Shown: positions 9,297-18,405, counted from the stretch's first letter. The stretch is 34,577 nt of DNA from Acidobacteriota bacterium (GCA_003225335.1 QHZE01000198.1:1-34577), one strand, 5' to 3'. Numbers and translations are program-made. The notes: generated by a model not told the origin, from the sequence alone.

Positions 9297-10706
9297 ATGG
9301 CTACGACGTCATCTGTGAACAGGCGACCGCTCGAGGTTCAGGTGGCTCGGACATTGACGAAATTCGGCATGATCCGGGCTGGAGAACACGTGTTGGTTGC
9401 CGTCTCCGGGGGGGCCGATTCAACGGCCCTGCTGCTGTGCCTTCTTCAGTTGGCCCCCGCCCTCGGAATACGACTGAGCGCGGCTCACCTGAACCACTGC
9501 CTGCGCGGGGAGGAGTCCGAGTCGGACGAGGTCTTTGTCCGAAACCTGTGCAAGGGCCTGGGACTCTCCCTGATTTGCGAGGCGATTCCTGTTAGCCCCA
9601 GCGGCTGTGCCGCCCGGGGGAATTTGGAGGAGACTGCGCGCGAGGTTCGATACGACTTTCTGAGTCGCGCCGCGCATCAGGCGGGCGCGCAGAAGATTGC
9701 GTTGGGTCACACTCAAAACGACCAGGCCGAAACGGTTCTAATGAGACTCTTTCGCGGGAGCGGCCCCCGAGGACTCTCGGGGATTCAACCCGTTCTCGGC
9801 GGACTGTTCATCCGTCCCTTGCTGGAGTGCCAGCGCCGGGAAATCACCGCCTTCCTCAATGGTCAGGGAGCCGATTATCGCGAGGACTCCACGAATCGAG
9901 ACGTCCATTATCGGAGAAATCGCGTGCGGCTCGAACTGCTTCCCTACGTCGAGAAGCATCTCAACCCCAATGCGGTCCGGACTCTGGCGCGTCACGCCGC
10001 TGTGGCTCGCGAAGTCTCAGATTACCTGGAGAAGCACGCCGCCGATGCACTGGAAACAGTAAGAGAGCCAGCCAAGGAAGGAGTTTCGCTTTCTGTAAAG
10101 AAGCTCCTGGAGCTTCATCCTCTGATGCGGAAGATGAGCCTACGCCTTGCGCTTCGGGAGATTCGCGGGTCGCTTCGCGGTATCAACGAGCGTCACGTGG
10201 AGGCTATGGTGTCGCTCTGTCTCCCGGGACAGAGCGGCCGCAAAATCGAGTTGCCAGGGGATCATCTGGCGGCGCGGCAGTTCCACAGCCTGGTTCTCAG
10301 CCCAAAAGGGGAACCTCCTGCCGGTTTCTCCTACGAGCTGACGCTTCCCGGACGACGTCGCATACACGAGGCCGGGATGAATATCTGCGCGGATTTCAAG
10401 GACCGGCACCAGCTTCCGGCCAACCTGGAATCCACGGCGTCCTGCGCGTACCTTGACGCCGACCGGCTTCCAGAAAGCCTGACGGTCCGGTCCCGGCTCC
10501 CCGGAGATCGCTACGGGGGACCCGGCCGAAAGAAAGTGAAAAGAATGCTTATCGATGCACGCGTTCCACTGCGCGCCCGATCCTCCTTACCTATGGTTGC
10601 GGTCCCGGGTGGCGTGATCTGGATCCCTGGGTTTCAGCCCTCCAAATCGGTTGCAGTGAGCGCCCAAACTGTGCGCTGTCTCGTGCTCGAAGTGAAAACC
10701 TGCTAA
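9297..10706 (+). CDS. tilS: tRNA(Ile)-lysidine synthase
   Basis: ATP-dependent enzyme that attaches lysine to C34 of tRNA-Ile2 (CAU anticodon), switching it to AUA decoding; essential in most bacteria. The PP-loop SGGADS lies at residues 37-42, followed by AAHLNHCLRGEESESDE and GHTQNDQAETVLMRLFRGSG. The C-terminal TilS domain (LPGDRYGGPGRKKVKRMLID and PGGVIWIPGFQPS) is complete, giving the long 469-residue form. It opens the tilS-ftsH-folP-cdaA-ybbR-glmM run, but an unusually long gap of about 1 kb separates it from ftsH. Confidence 0.95.
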   Translation: MATTSSVNRRPLEVQVARTLTKFGMIRAGEHVLVAVSGGADSTALLLCLLQLAPALGIRLSAAHLNHCLRGEESESDEVFVRNLCKGLGLSLICEAIPVSPSGCAARGNLEETAREVRYDFLSRAAHQAGAQKIALGHTQNDQAETVLMRLFRGSGPRGLSGIQPVLGGLFIRPLLECQRREITAFLNGQGADYREDSTNRDVHYRRNRVRLELLPYVEKHLNPNAVRTLARHAAVAREVSDYLEKHAADALETVREPAKEGVSLSVKKLLELHPLMRKMSLRLALREIRGSLRGINERHVEAMVSLCLPGQSGRKIELPGDHLAARQFHSLVLSPKGEPPAGFSYELTLPGRRRIHEAGMNICADFKDRHQLPANLESTASCAYLDADRLPESLTVRSRLPGDRYGGPGRKKVKRMLIDARVPLRARSSLPMVAVPGGVIWIPGFQPSKSVAVSAQTVRCLVLEVKTC

Positions 10707-11669
10707 TCCGCGGACCCCTCCTGGCCGATCCTTAAGCGTGGTAGCGGTATTTACTCGTGCACTGTGCCGCCGGCCGCGAGGGACGGCCGCATCAAAGTGC
10801 TACAGGTAATCCCTCACCGAGTCTTACTTACGGGAGTTTGAACGCCGCATCAAGTATCCGGCTTCGACCTTGCTTCGCCACAACAAGGCGTCGTTGCAAG
10901 AGGGATCGAACGCACTCGCATGGAACGGCCGCAAATAACCCAACCCTCTGGTGAGGATATGCCTTTCGGCGACCGGTGAGGGACGACGTCAGTCTTGCCC
11001 TCAGGGAACATATCAGGGACGGACCATCAGCGCTGAGGACATCGTCAGAATGCTTTAAAGCCCCAAAGATCACTTGGCGGGCACAGGGTTCAGAAATCGG
11101 TCAAATTTGCATCAAGTCGTGGCACGGACGTCCGGCCCGTGGGAAGTGATGATCGAACCTGGTCATGGCCGAGACGGCCAACGGTCTTCATTCGCGGTTG
11201 CAAGCCATAGGGTCATGGAAACTCTCTTATGAAAACTCGTAGCTGGTCTCAAAACCGGAAACTTAACGCCTCGGAAGTCGTCTAATATTTGGTGGTTTTG
11301 AGAGGTAAAACGAAAAAACATTCTCTCCGACGGAGGATTGGCTTCCGCTCGCCGCATGTCCGTTGTACGCCTACGGTCGAGCTTGCCGATAAAGTGAGAG
11401 GGCAACCCGTCAGTTAGCGGTGGGCAAACGGGACGCGTCCGACAGGATGACAGGACTTATCAGACATGATTTACTGGATTTTGGTGGATCCTGCAAGCGC
11501 ATGAGACCTGTCAATCCGGTTATCCTGGCCAACTCGTTATCCCGTCAGAATAGGCGGATGCACGCGGATCTTTTTTGGATCAATTTGATTCAGTTCAGTG
11601 TTTGATCCGGGTCCTAATTCAGTAGCCACTCCACGTAACTGAGGCAACAGAGGCGGATCGAATCAGTGT
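10707..11669. other. Long non-coding gap between tilS and ftsH
   Basis: About 1 kb with no credible coding sequence on either strand. It holds: a GGCCG..CGGCC hairpin near 10772-10790; a copy of the hairpin repeat CACGGACG..GCCCGTGGGAAG at 11116-11160 (second copy at 22920); a perfect 10-bp inverted repeat TCTCAAAACC/GGTTTTGAGA (11247-11256 and 11294-11303); degraded GACAGGATGACAGGA-type repeats at 11442-11530; and a GGATCAA/TTGATCC inverted repeat (11577-11583, 11602-11608). RNase P, tmRNA, SRP and 6S signatures were looked for and not seen. Confidence 0.5.
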
Positions 11670-11699
11670 TTGAGGGGCGCGCGCTCTCTCTGGTATAAT
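11670..11699 (+). promoter_or_regulatory. Promoter of ftsH
   Basis: TTGAGG (11670-11675), an 18-bp spacer and TATAAT (11694-11699) lie about 38 bp upstream of the ftsH start. The Shine-Dalgarno site GGAGGA follows at 11722-11727. ftsH and the genes behind it can therefore be transcribed independently of tilS. Confidence 0.7.
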
Positions 11700-11737
11700 A
11701 CGCGAGTTGATTCCGCATCACGGAGGACAGTAATACC

Positions 11738-13663
11738 TTGAGTACCAATTTAAAGAATATCCTGGTCTGGCTGGCCGTAGTTGTCTCGCTGGTCCTGTTA
11801 TGGCAACTGTTTTACAACGTGCGGGATGCCGGCCATGAGGAAAAGGACTTTACCACCTTCTACAGAGAGATGACAGAAAAGAAGATCAGGTCTGTCAAGA
11901 TCATGGGAGAAGACATGGAGGGGGAGGACATAAACGGCAAGAAGTTTAAGACCGTCATCCCCGCCGATGCCGGATTCAAACTGGCCCAGGAACTAAATCA
12001 GAACGGCGTGACCGTAAAGCTGGAGAAGTCTACCAACTCGTCCTTCATGTATATTTTTCTTTCCTCGTGGCTGCCTTTCATCCTGCTGATAGGGTTCTGG
12101 ATCTTCCTGATGCGGCAGATGCAGAGCGGCGGGAACAAGGCACTCTCTTTTGGGAAGAGCCGTGCCCGGCTCATGTCCAGCCAGCAGAAGAAGGTCACTT
12201 TCAAAGACGTCGCTGGAGTTGAGGAGGCGAAGGAAGAGCTGACAGAGATTATCGAGTTTTTAAAGGAGCCCCAGAAATTCCAAAAACTCGGGGGAAGGAT
12301 CCCCAAAGGCGTGCTCCTTATGGGACCTCCCGGTACCGGAAAGACCCTTCTGGCGCGCGCTATCGCGGGTGAAGCCAACGTTCCCTTCTTTACCATCAGC
12401 GGATCCGATTTCGTGGAGATGTTCGTCGGCGTTGGAGCCAGCCGGGTCCGCGACCTCTTCGAGCAGGGAAAAAAGAATGCTCCCTGCATCATTTTCATCG
12501 ACGAGATCGATGCTGTGGGACGGCATCGTGGCGCCGGTCTTGGCGGAGGTCACGACGAGCGTGAGCAGACATTGAACCAGTTGCTGGTCGAGATGGACGG
12601 ATTCGAGTCTAATGATGGCGTCATTCTCATTGCGGCCAGCAACCGGCCCGACGTCCTTGATCCCGCTCTCCTGCGACCGGGGCGGTTCGACCGGCAAGTC
12701 GTGGTCCCACTCCCTGACATCCGTGGACGCGAAGGCATCCTCAAGGTGCATACGAGGAAGATACCCTTGGGCGATGACGTAGACATTTCCGTGGTGGCAC
12801 GCGGCACGCCGGGATTCTCCGGGGCTGCTCTCGCAAACCTGGTGAACGAGGCGGCTCTCAATGCAGCGCGATATGGCCGCAAGTTTGTGATCATGACGGA
12901 TTTTGAGGGGGCCAAGGATAAGGTGCTCATGGGGAAAGAGCGCAAGTCCATGGTCATTACCGAAGAGGACAAAAGGGTCACCGCTTATCATGAAGCCGGG
13001 CACGCCGTGGTTGCTTACATGGTTCCGGGTGCCGATCCGCTCCACAAGGTAACGATAATTCCGCGAGGGATGGCCCTCGGCCTCACGCAGCAATTGCCGG
13101 AGACGGACAAGCACAACTACAAAAAGGAGTTTGTGGAGGGTCAGATCACCATTCTCATGGGCGGACGCTGCGCGGAAAAGATCTTCCTCAGCACTGAAAC
13201 TACGGGTGCGGCCAACGACATCGAAATCGCTACGGAACGAGCCCGCAAAATGGTGACAGAGTGGGGGATGAGCCCGGTCATGGGACCGCTCACGTTTGGA
13301 AAAAAGGAAGAACAAATCTTCCTGGGACGTGAGATCGCCCAGCACCGGGACTACAGCGAGGACACTGCGATAAAGATCGACCAGGAAGTGAAGCGAATCG
13401 TGGAAGAAGGATACCGCAGCGCCTACACCATCCTGGAGGTGCATCGGGACTCTCTGATTCGCCTCGCGGAGGCTCTGCTCGAGTTCGAAACCCTGAATGG
13501 CGAGGAAATAGACGCATGCATTAAGGGTGTTAATCTCGAGGGGAAGAGGCCCGCCGCTGCCGACATCGATTCCGAAGGACGGCCGGTAAAGGAAAAAGTT
13601 CCGGGAACCCAGCCTTCGTTGCCGCAGCTGATCAATCCCAAGGGAAAGCCCGCGCCCGCCTAG
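11738..13663 (+). CDS. ftsH: ATP-dependent zinc metalloprotease FtsH
   Basis: Membrane-anchored AAA+ protease that degrades unstable or misassembled membrane and cytosolic proteins. It is 641 residues long with two transmembrane helices, at about 7-25 and 103-125, flanking a small periplasmic domain. The AAA domain has Walker A GPPGTGKT (about 196-203), Walker B IIFIDEID (about 251-258) and the second region of homology ([18 protein letters not shown]). The zinc site HEAGH lies at about 418-422. The C-terminal tail ends PKGKPAPA. The start is TTG, 10 nt after GGAGGA, and no ATG is nearby. It has its own promoter, and the folP operon follows after a repeat-filled gap. Confidence 0.97.
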   Translation: MSTNLKNILVWLAVVVSLVLLWQLFYNVRDAGHEEKDFTTFYREMTEKKIRSVKIMGEDMEGEDINGKKFKTVIPADAGFKLAQELNQNGVTVKLEKSTNSSFMYIFLSSWLPFILLIGFWIFLMRQMQSGGNKALSFGKSRARLMSSQQKKVTFKDVAGVEEAKEELTEIIEFLKEPQKFQKLGGRIPKGVLLMGPPGTGKTLLARAIAGEANVPFFTISGSDFVEMFVGVGASRVRDLFEQGKKNAPCIIFIDEIDAVGRHRGAGLGGGHDEREQTLNQLLVEMDGFESNDGVILIAASNRPDVLDPALLRPGRFDRQVVVPLPDIRGREGILKVHTRKIPLGDDVDISVVARGTPGFSGAALANLVNEAALNAARYGRKFVIMTDFEGAKDKVLMGKERKSMVITEEDKRVTAYHEAGHAVVAYMVPGADPLHKVTIIPRGMALGLTQQLPETDKHNYKKEFVEGQITILMGGRCAEKIFLSTETTGAANDIEIATERARKMVTEWGMSPVMGPLTFGKKEEQIFLGREIAQHRDYSEDTAIKIDQEVKRIVEEGYRSAYTILEVHRDSLIRLAEALLEFETLNGEEIDACIKGVNLEGKRPAAADIDSEGRPVKEKVPGTQPSLPQLINPKGKPAPA

Positions 13664-14123
13664 ACTTTCTCTGCTTCGACCTTTGAGTCGTCGTTTGGAG
13701 TTCAGGCCTTAGCCTAGCGTTAGCCTGCCCGGGGGCCAAAAAACTCCAAACCTGATCGCGCTTGGACTTACGTGGAGTTCAGGCTTTAGCCTGCTCAGGG
13801 ACCAAACTAAGTACATGATTTCATGAATACGGTAACGTATTCCGCCCCAGCGGGGCGAAAGGAAATTAGCCGGGGGTGAGCGAAGCGAACCCCTCTGGGT
13901 AGAGGAGGAACAACGATACGCACCACCCCGGCAGGGGTTGCAGGACCTCCCCGCGCCCCTGCCGGTGCCGGGGCGCGTTGGTCACGTAGGGACGGGTTCC
14001 AGGGTTTCCCAAAAAAGCACTCACCCCTGGCTAAGTTCCTCCCGCTCCGGAGCGAAAGACCACAACTTTGCCTGTTTTGTAAAAGCGGCAGCCTAAAGCC
14101 TGAACTCCAAACCACTCAATTGA
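13664..14123. repeat. Nested palindromic repeats between ftsH and folP
   Basis: Three layers are visible. First, a hairpin with 10-bp arms GTTTGGAGTT/AACTCCAAAC (13693-13702, 13743-13752). Second, the arms of a GGAGTTCAGGC-family hairpin at 13775-13794 and 14089-14108 (19 of 20 complementary), which lie 13 bp apart in intact copies at 24.5 kb but 294 bp apart here. Third, between them, the TIR-bearing element at about 13803-14088. No coding sequence. folP lacks a clear promoter and may rely on read-through from ftsH. Confidence 0.75.
13803..14088. mobile_element. MITE-like non-coding element, copy 1
   Basis: The left end, from CAAACTAAGTA through TGATTTCATGAATACGG to CCGCCCCAGCGGGG, matches the inverted right end of copy 2 (18248-18289) at nearly every base. 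The interior motif TTAGCCGGGGGTGAGCGAAG is shared with copy 2. The rest is rich in CCCCGGCAGGGG-type palindromes. The right terminal repeat is not recognisable, so this copy may be truncated or a longer family member. It interrupts a GGAGTTCAGGC hairpin. No transposase. Confidence 0.55.
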
Positions 14124-14987
14124 ATGTACCCCCGAGAGCATTTTCGGATCCCATTAAGGGACCGTGTTCTTGAACTCGGTCCGCGCACGCTGATCCTGGG
14201 CGTGCTGAACGTTACTCCGGACTCCTTTTCCGACGGAGGCCGCTATTTCAAGCTGGCGGATGCAGTCAAGCGTGCCTGGGAGATTGCTGACGAAGGTGCG
14301 GACATCCTCGAGCTTGGAGGTGAATCCACGCGGCCAGGGTCTGAGGGGGTGACAGCGGAAGAGGAGATGCGCCGAATCGTCCCCGTACTGGAGGGACTTC
14401 GCGGCAGCTATCCTCTTCCTGTGTCGATTGATACTTCCAAAGAAGAGGTGGCGCAAGCGGCGCTGGAGCGCGGCGCAGCGATAATAAACGACGTCACATC
14501 TCTCAACAAAAGCCCGGGGATTGGTCCGCTCGCAGCCCGTTTCGGCGCCGCGCTTGTCCTCATGCACATGCGAGGCCGGCCGAGCAACATGCAACTCCTG
14601 CCGCCCAGCCCCGACATTGTCGCCGAGCTTGAAAAATGGTCGGTGGAGGCTGTCGCTAGGACTAGAAAGTTGGGTGTCTCTTCCGATAAAATAATTCTGG
14701 ATCCTGGCATCGGCTTCGGTAAGACCGTAAGTCAAAACCTGGAAATACTCCGTAACCTGAACCGCCTGACTAAGGCTGGCTTCCCCCTCCTGGTGGGTAC
14801 CTCGAGGAAGTCCTTCATAGGAACACTCCTCAATCGTCCCGCTGGAGAAAGAATTTTTGGTACCGCGGCTTCCGTCGCGGTATCTATTATGTACGGGGCG
14901 CACATCGTACGCGTGCACGACGTAGCCGCCATGCGCGATGTCGCTGCGTTCATGGACGCGCTGGCCAGCGAAAGGTCGGAAGCGTGA
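14124..14987 (+). CDS. folP: Dihydropteroate synthase
   Basis: Condenses 6-hydroxymethyl-dihydropterin pyrophosphate with p-aminobenzoate in folate synthesis; the sulfonamide target. It is 287 residues long. Both pterin-binding signatures are present: LGVLNVTPDSFSDGG (25-39) and LELGGESTRPGSE (62-74). Also seen are VSIDTSK, INDVTS, LDPGIGFGKT and LLVGTSRKSF. No good Shine-Dalgarno site precedes the ATG at 14124, but the N-terminus fits the family. The stop overlaps the cdaA start (GTGA), so translation is coupled. It heads the folP-cdaA-ybbR-glmM operon. Confidence 0.95.
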   Translation: MYPREHFRIPLRDRVLELGPRTLILGVLNVTPDSFSDGGRYFKLADAVKRAWEIADEGADILELGGESTRPGSEGVTAEEEMRRIVPVLEGLRGSYPLPVSIDTSKEEVAQAALERGAAIINDVTSLNKSPGIGPLAARFGAALVLMHMRGRPSNMQLLPPSPDIVAELEKWSVEAVARTRKLGVSSDKIILDPGIGFGKTVSQNLEILRNLNRLTKAGFPLLVGTSRKSFIGTLLNRPAGERIFGTAASVAVSIMYGAHIVRVHDVAAMRDVAAFMDALASERSEA

Positions 14988-15811
14988 CTGCGTATTTTGA
15001 ATCGATACTCCAATTTCTCCGGGTTACACATTTTGATCTTCGTGATGCTATCGACATCGGGCTGGTCTCGTATTTCATTTACCGCGTCCTCCTTCTGATG
15101 CGCGGAACTCGGGGAGCGCAGATGACCTACGGGATCATTGTGCTCCTGCTCTTCTACTACGCGACTCGGTTTTTCCATCTCACGGCGGTCCAATGGCTTC
15201 TGACCAATCTGCTTACGTATATCGTCTTTGCGATCATCGTTCTCTATCAGAGTGAGATCAGGCGCGGCCTTGCAGGCCTGGGTAAGACACCGTTGATCCC
15301 CCGGCATCGCCGCCGGGGGAGCAAGGAAGGCTACGAAGAGATCATCCTGGCAGCGACCACATTGGCCTCGAAGAGGATCGGCGCCCTAATCGTGGTGGAA
15401 CGTGACATCGGACTGAGGAACTATGCAGAAAGCGGGATCGCCTTGGACGCCATCCTGACCTACGACGTTCTCGTTACGATCTTCAGCCCGAACACCCCCC
15501 TCCATGATGGTGCAGTGATCGTCCAACGCAACCGCATCGTGGCGGCAGGGTGTTTTCTTCCCCTTACTCTAGACCCTCATCTGAGTAAAGAACTCGGGAC
15601 CCGCCATCGCGCGGCGATCGGGATTACGGAGGAGACCGATGCCCTTACGGTGATCGTTTCGGAAGAGACAGGAATCATTTCCGCTGCCATTGGGGGCAAG
15701 ATCACCCGAAACCTGGACGGAACGCAGCTGCGGAGTTTGCTGGAGAGCGTGATGGAGGGACACTCGGCGCGCATTCCTGAGCCGTTGCGCGAGACGGAAG
15801 AACCAGTATGA
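14984..15811 (+). CDS. cdaA: Diadenylate cyclase CdaA
   Basis: Membrane-bound enzyme that makes the second messenger c-di-AMP from two ATP, a signal linked to cell-wall and K+/osmotic homeostasis. It is 275 residues long. Three hydrophobic helices lie in about 25-90, followed by the DAC domain from about 115. The catalytic motifs DGA (175-177 in TPLHDGAVIV) and RHR (207-209 in GTRHRAAIG) are intact. GTG start overlapping the folP stop by 4 nt; its own stop overlaps the next ATG (ATGA). The neighbours cdaR/ybbR and glmM are its established partners in other phyla. Confidence 0.96.
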   Translation: MTAYFESILQFLRVTHFDLRDAIDIGLVSYFIYRVLLLMRGTRGAQMTYGIIVLLLFYYATRFFHLTAVQWLLTNLLTYIVFAIIVLYQSEIRRGLAGLGKTPLIPRHRRRGSKEGYEEIILAATTLASKRIGALIVVERDIGLRNYAESGIALDAILTYDVLVTIFSPNTPLHDGAVIVQRNRIVAAGCFLPLTLDPHLSKELGTRHRAAIGITEETDALTVIVSEETGIISAAIGGKITRNLDGTQLRSLLESVMEGHSARIPEPLRETEEPV

Positions 15812-16746
15812 GGGACCTCAAGGACGTTGTTCTCGAGAACTGGGGACTGAAGGTGATTTCCCTCCTGCTTGCCGTAACGCTATGGTTTGCGGTCCATGGA
15901 GATCCCGCCACGGAAAAGACGATCAGCGTGCCGGTCGAGACTCACAACCTGCGGCGCAACTTTGTAATTACCAGCGAGCAGCCCCAGTCGGTACAGGTGA
16001 CCTATCGTGGAGGCGGTCCGAGCGTGTGGTTTGGCGAGTCCGTTCCCGTTTGCGTCATTGACCTGTCTGACGCGGATGAAGGAGAGCACATCATCCCGCT
16101 GGGAACCGAGAATTTGCGTCTTCCACGGGGCCTGGTGTTGGAAGTGCTGGCGGTTCATCCCGCTCGTGTGCATCTGACCCTCGAGAAAACAGCGTCCAAG
16201 GAGGTGCCGATCCTTGCCGTGGTGACCGGGGAGCCCGCGGCGGGATTCGAAGTGTACGAGATTGCGCACTCTCCCCCGAGAACCACCATCACAGGGCCCT
16301 GGACCCGCGTCGAAAAGGTTAGCGAAGTCATGACCGAGGCTTTGTCCATCCAAGGAAAACGCGAGTCGGTGCATCTCCTGGCTAACCTCAACATAAAGGA
16401 TAGCCTGATCCACAGCTCTCCGCCGTCGCAGGTAGAGGTAAAGGTGGAGATCGGAGCGCGCCGCAGGCGCATCACGATCCACGAAGTCCCCGTGCTCCCG
16501 GACGACACGTCCCTGATCGTCACTCCGTCGAGGGTGTCCATTCAAGTGCTGGTGCCGGAGACGTTCGCCGGCGTCCTGACCGCCGCGGATTTCAACGCCA
16601 CCGTTTCCGCGCGCAAGGTCGATTTGACGCTGCCCGTGGTAAAAGTGAGACCCGACATCTCCTTTGCACATCCCATGCAGCCCGGAATAAAGGTCGAGGA
16701 TGTGCATCCTTCCCTCGTGACACTCCACCGGATGGAAAAAAGCTGA
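15808..16746 (+). CDS. YbbR-domain protein, CdaR-like regulator of CdaA
   Basis: Single-pass membrane protein with one helix at about 13-30 (LKVISLLLAVTLWFAVHG) and an extracytoplasmic region of YbbR repeats. In Firmicutes CdaR binds CdaA and modulates c-di-AMP synthesis; the same role is inferred here from gene order and fold. The beta-rich repeats are recognisable around residues 33-120 (VPVETHNLRRNF, then PQSVQVTYRG), 125-210 and 215-305. The ATG overlaps the cdaA stop, and the stop overlaps the glmM ATG by one base. Confidence 0.88.
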   Translation: MRDLKDVVLENWGLKVISLLLAVTLWFAVHGDPATEKTISVPVETHNLRRNFVITSEQPQSVQVTYRGGGPSVWFGESVPVCVIDLSDADEGEHIIPLGTENLRLPRGLVLEVLAVHPARVHLTLEKTASKEVPILAVVTGEPAAGFEVYEIAHSPPRTTITGPWTRVEKVSEVMTEALSIQGKRESVHLLANLNIKDSLIHSSPPSQVEVKVEIGARRRRITIHEVPVLPDDTSLIVTPSRVSIQVLVPETFAGVLTAADFNATVSARKVDLTLPVVKVRPDISFAHPMQPGIKVEDVHPSLVTLHRMEKS

Positions 16747-18092
16747 TGGTTGCTCTCTTCGGGACAGACGGAATCCGTGGCATCGCCGGCAAACCGCCCC
16801 TGGATCGGGACACGGTGTATCGAGTGGGTTACTGCCTCACGGAGTACCTGCGCCACCTGGCTCCGAGCCCGCACATCCTCATTGGCCGCGACACCCGAGA
16901 ATCGGGACCATGGTTGGAGGTTGTACTGCGGCGCGCCATCCAGGAAGCTGGCGGACTTCCCGAGCTTTGCGGCGTCATTTCGACCCCGGCCATTTCTTTT
17001 CTCACTCCCAAAACCGGAGCCCACGCGGGAATTATGATCAGCGCATCGCACAATCCCTACCGGGACAATGGGATTAAGGTTTTCGCCTCCACAGGAATGA
17101 AATTCAACGACGACGTCGAGGAAGATCTGGAGCGCAGAATTGCCTCGTCTTCACTGACAGCGCCGCCAGAATCTGCCGCCACTGGAGCGGCGCTGCTCGC
17201 AAGCGTTCCGGAATACTGCCGGCTGTACTCGTCCTTTCTGCGTCAATGCGTTTCCCCGGACTGCAGTCTTGAAGGCGTTCGCCTCGTGGTAGATTGCGCT
17301 CACGGCGCGCTCTCCGCCATTGCGCCCGAATTCTTTCGCGCGCTCGGAGCCGAGGTTCGGGCCCTCCACTGCGAGCCGGACGGACACAATATCAACCGCA
17401 AGGCCGGAGCCTTGCACGTCGAGAGGCTCCAGCAGGAAGTCTTGGACTTCAAAGCGTATTTGGGGATTGCTTTCGACGGCGATGCGGATCGCGCCATGTT
17501 TGTGGACAGCCGCGGAGTGCGCCGAGACGGAGACGACGTCCTTTACCTCCTGGGCAGGTTCAGTGATTTTCAGGGTGGACCTCGTGTAGTCGTCGGTACC
17601 GTGATGGCGAACTTGGGTCTGGAAGTTGCCTTGGAGAGTCTCGGCATTCGTCTGGTGCGCACCTCCGTGGGGGACCGTTACGTCCTGGAGGAAATGCTGC
17701 GCCTGGGCGCCATGGTAGGCGGTGAACAGTCCGGCCATGTGATCCTGTTGCGGCTTGCCCGAACGGGGGACGGGCTGCTGACTGCGCTTAAAGTTATCGA
17801 GGTCTTGCGACAGCAAAAGGCGGGGATGGAAGACCTGTGGGGTGCGATGAGACGCTTCCCTCAGGTCTTGCGCGACGTTCCCGTGCGCTCCAAAGTGCCG
17901 TTCGATGAAATCCCTGGCCTCAGAGAGACGGAAGCATTCTACAAGGAGAAACTGGGACCTAGAAGCCGCATCCTGATGCGTTACTCGGGCACAGAAAGGT
18001 TGGCCCGCATCATGGTAGAGGGGGAGGACCGGGGCGCCGTCACTGAAGCCGCCGCCCGCCTTGCGGCCCACTTTGACTCGCTCCGCCCTTAG
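16746..18092 (+). CDS. glmM: Phosphoglucosamine mutase
   Basis: Interconverts glucosamine-6-P and glucosamine-1-P on the way to UDP-GlcNAc for peptidoglycan and LPS. It is 448 residues long. The N-terminus is LFGTDGIRGIAG. The phosphoserine loop ISASHNPYRDNGIK has S101. The Mg site DGDADR has D244, D246 and D248, followed by GEQSGH (sugar loop) and RYSGTE (phosphate loop). All catalytic elements are intact. It starts on the last base of ybbR. GlmM is known to interact with CdaA elsewhere, linking c-di-AMP to wall synthesis. Its stop codon TAG lies inside the left end of a MITE-like element. Confidence 0.96.
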   Translation: MVALFGTDGIRGIAGKPPLDRDTVYRVGYCLTEYLRHLAPSPHILIGRDTRESGPWLEVVLRRAIQEAGGLPELCGVISTPAISFLTPKTGAHAGIMISASHNPYRDNGIKVFASTGMKFNDDVEEDLERRIASSSLTAPPESAATGAALLASVPEYCRLYSSFLRQCVSPDCSLEGVRLVVDCAHGALSAIAPEFFRALGAEVRALHCEPDGHNINRKAGALHVERLQQEVLDFKAYLGIAFDGDADRAMFVDSRGVRRDGDDVLYLLGRFSDFQGGPRVVVGTVMANLGLEVALESLGIRLVRTSVGDRYVLEEMLRLGAMVGGEQSGHVILLRLARTGDGLLTALKVIEVLRQQKAGMEDLWGAMRRFPQVLRDVPVRSKVPFDEIPGLRETEAFYKEKLGPRSRILMRYSGTERLARIMVEGEDRGAVTEAAARLAAHFDSLRP

Positions 18093-18289
18093 TCCCTGAT
18101 CTCATAAATACGGTAACGTATTTTTCGAGATAGCCAGGCGCCCTGGAAGGGCGCTGGCAGCTTAGCCGGGGGTGAGCGAAAGCGAACCCCCGGAATGTTT
18201 CAATAAAGGAATGCGCCCCGGCAGGGGCTCCCTTCGTCCCGCTGGGGCGGAATACGTTGCCGTATTTATGAAATCAGATACTTAGTTTG
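18088..18289. mobile_element. MITE-like non-coding element, copy 2
   Basis: About 200 bp bounded by terminal inverted repeats. The left end CTGATCTCATAAATACGG (from 18096), continuing through AACGTATT, and the inverted right end CTGATTTCATAAATACGG (from 18277) differ at only two positions over about 27 bp. Weaker matching extends outward (CTTAG at 18088, CTTAGTTTG at 18281-18289). The interior has the hairpin CCGGGGGT..ACCCCCGG shared with copy 1. No coding capacity and no clear target-site duplication. It supplies or abuts the glmM stop codon. Confidence 0.65.
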
Positions 18290-18303
18290 TTTCCCAAGTT
18301 CTT

Positions 18304-18366
18304 TGCGTCTTCGCGTCTTCGTGGTGAAGTGGGTGCTGTTTTTTACCACCAAAACGCGAAGACGCA
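18304..18366. repeat. Hairpin of the TCTTCGCG/CGCGAAGA family
   Basis: Arms 18304-18325 and 18345-18366 pair at 20 of 22 positions around a 19-nt loop. It is a diverged relative of the perfect hairpin at 18972-19038 and lies just before the broken rfaE2 gene. Confidence 0.75.
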
Positions 18367-18405
18367 GAGAATCAACAGTCCTTCGCAGTAAGCTTTCACG
18401 TGGCG

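Noticed and set aside
10707..11669. RNase P RNA, tmRNA, SRP or 6S RNA in the long gap
   Set aside because: Signature blocks of these RNAs were looked for on both strands and not found.
12260..13444. 394-codon open frame antisense to ftsH
   Set aside because: Lies wholly opposite conserved FtsH coding sequence, has His/Asp/Arg-rich low-complexity composition and no recognisable motif; a shadow of GC-rich codon use.
17151..18071. 306-codon open frame antisense to glmM
   Set aside because: Opposite conserved GlmM motifs; composition of a shadow frame.
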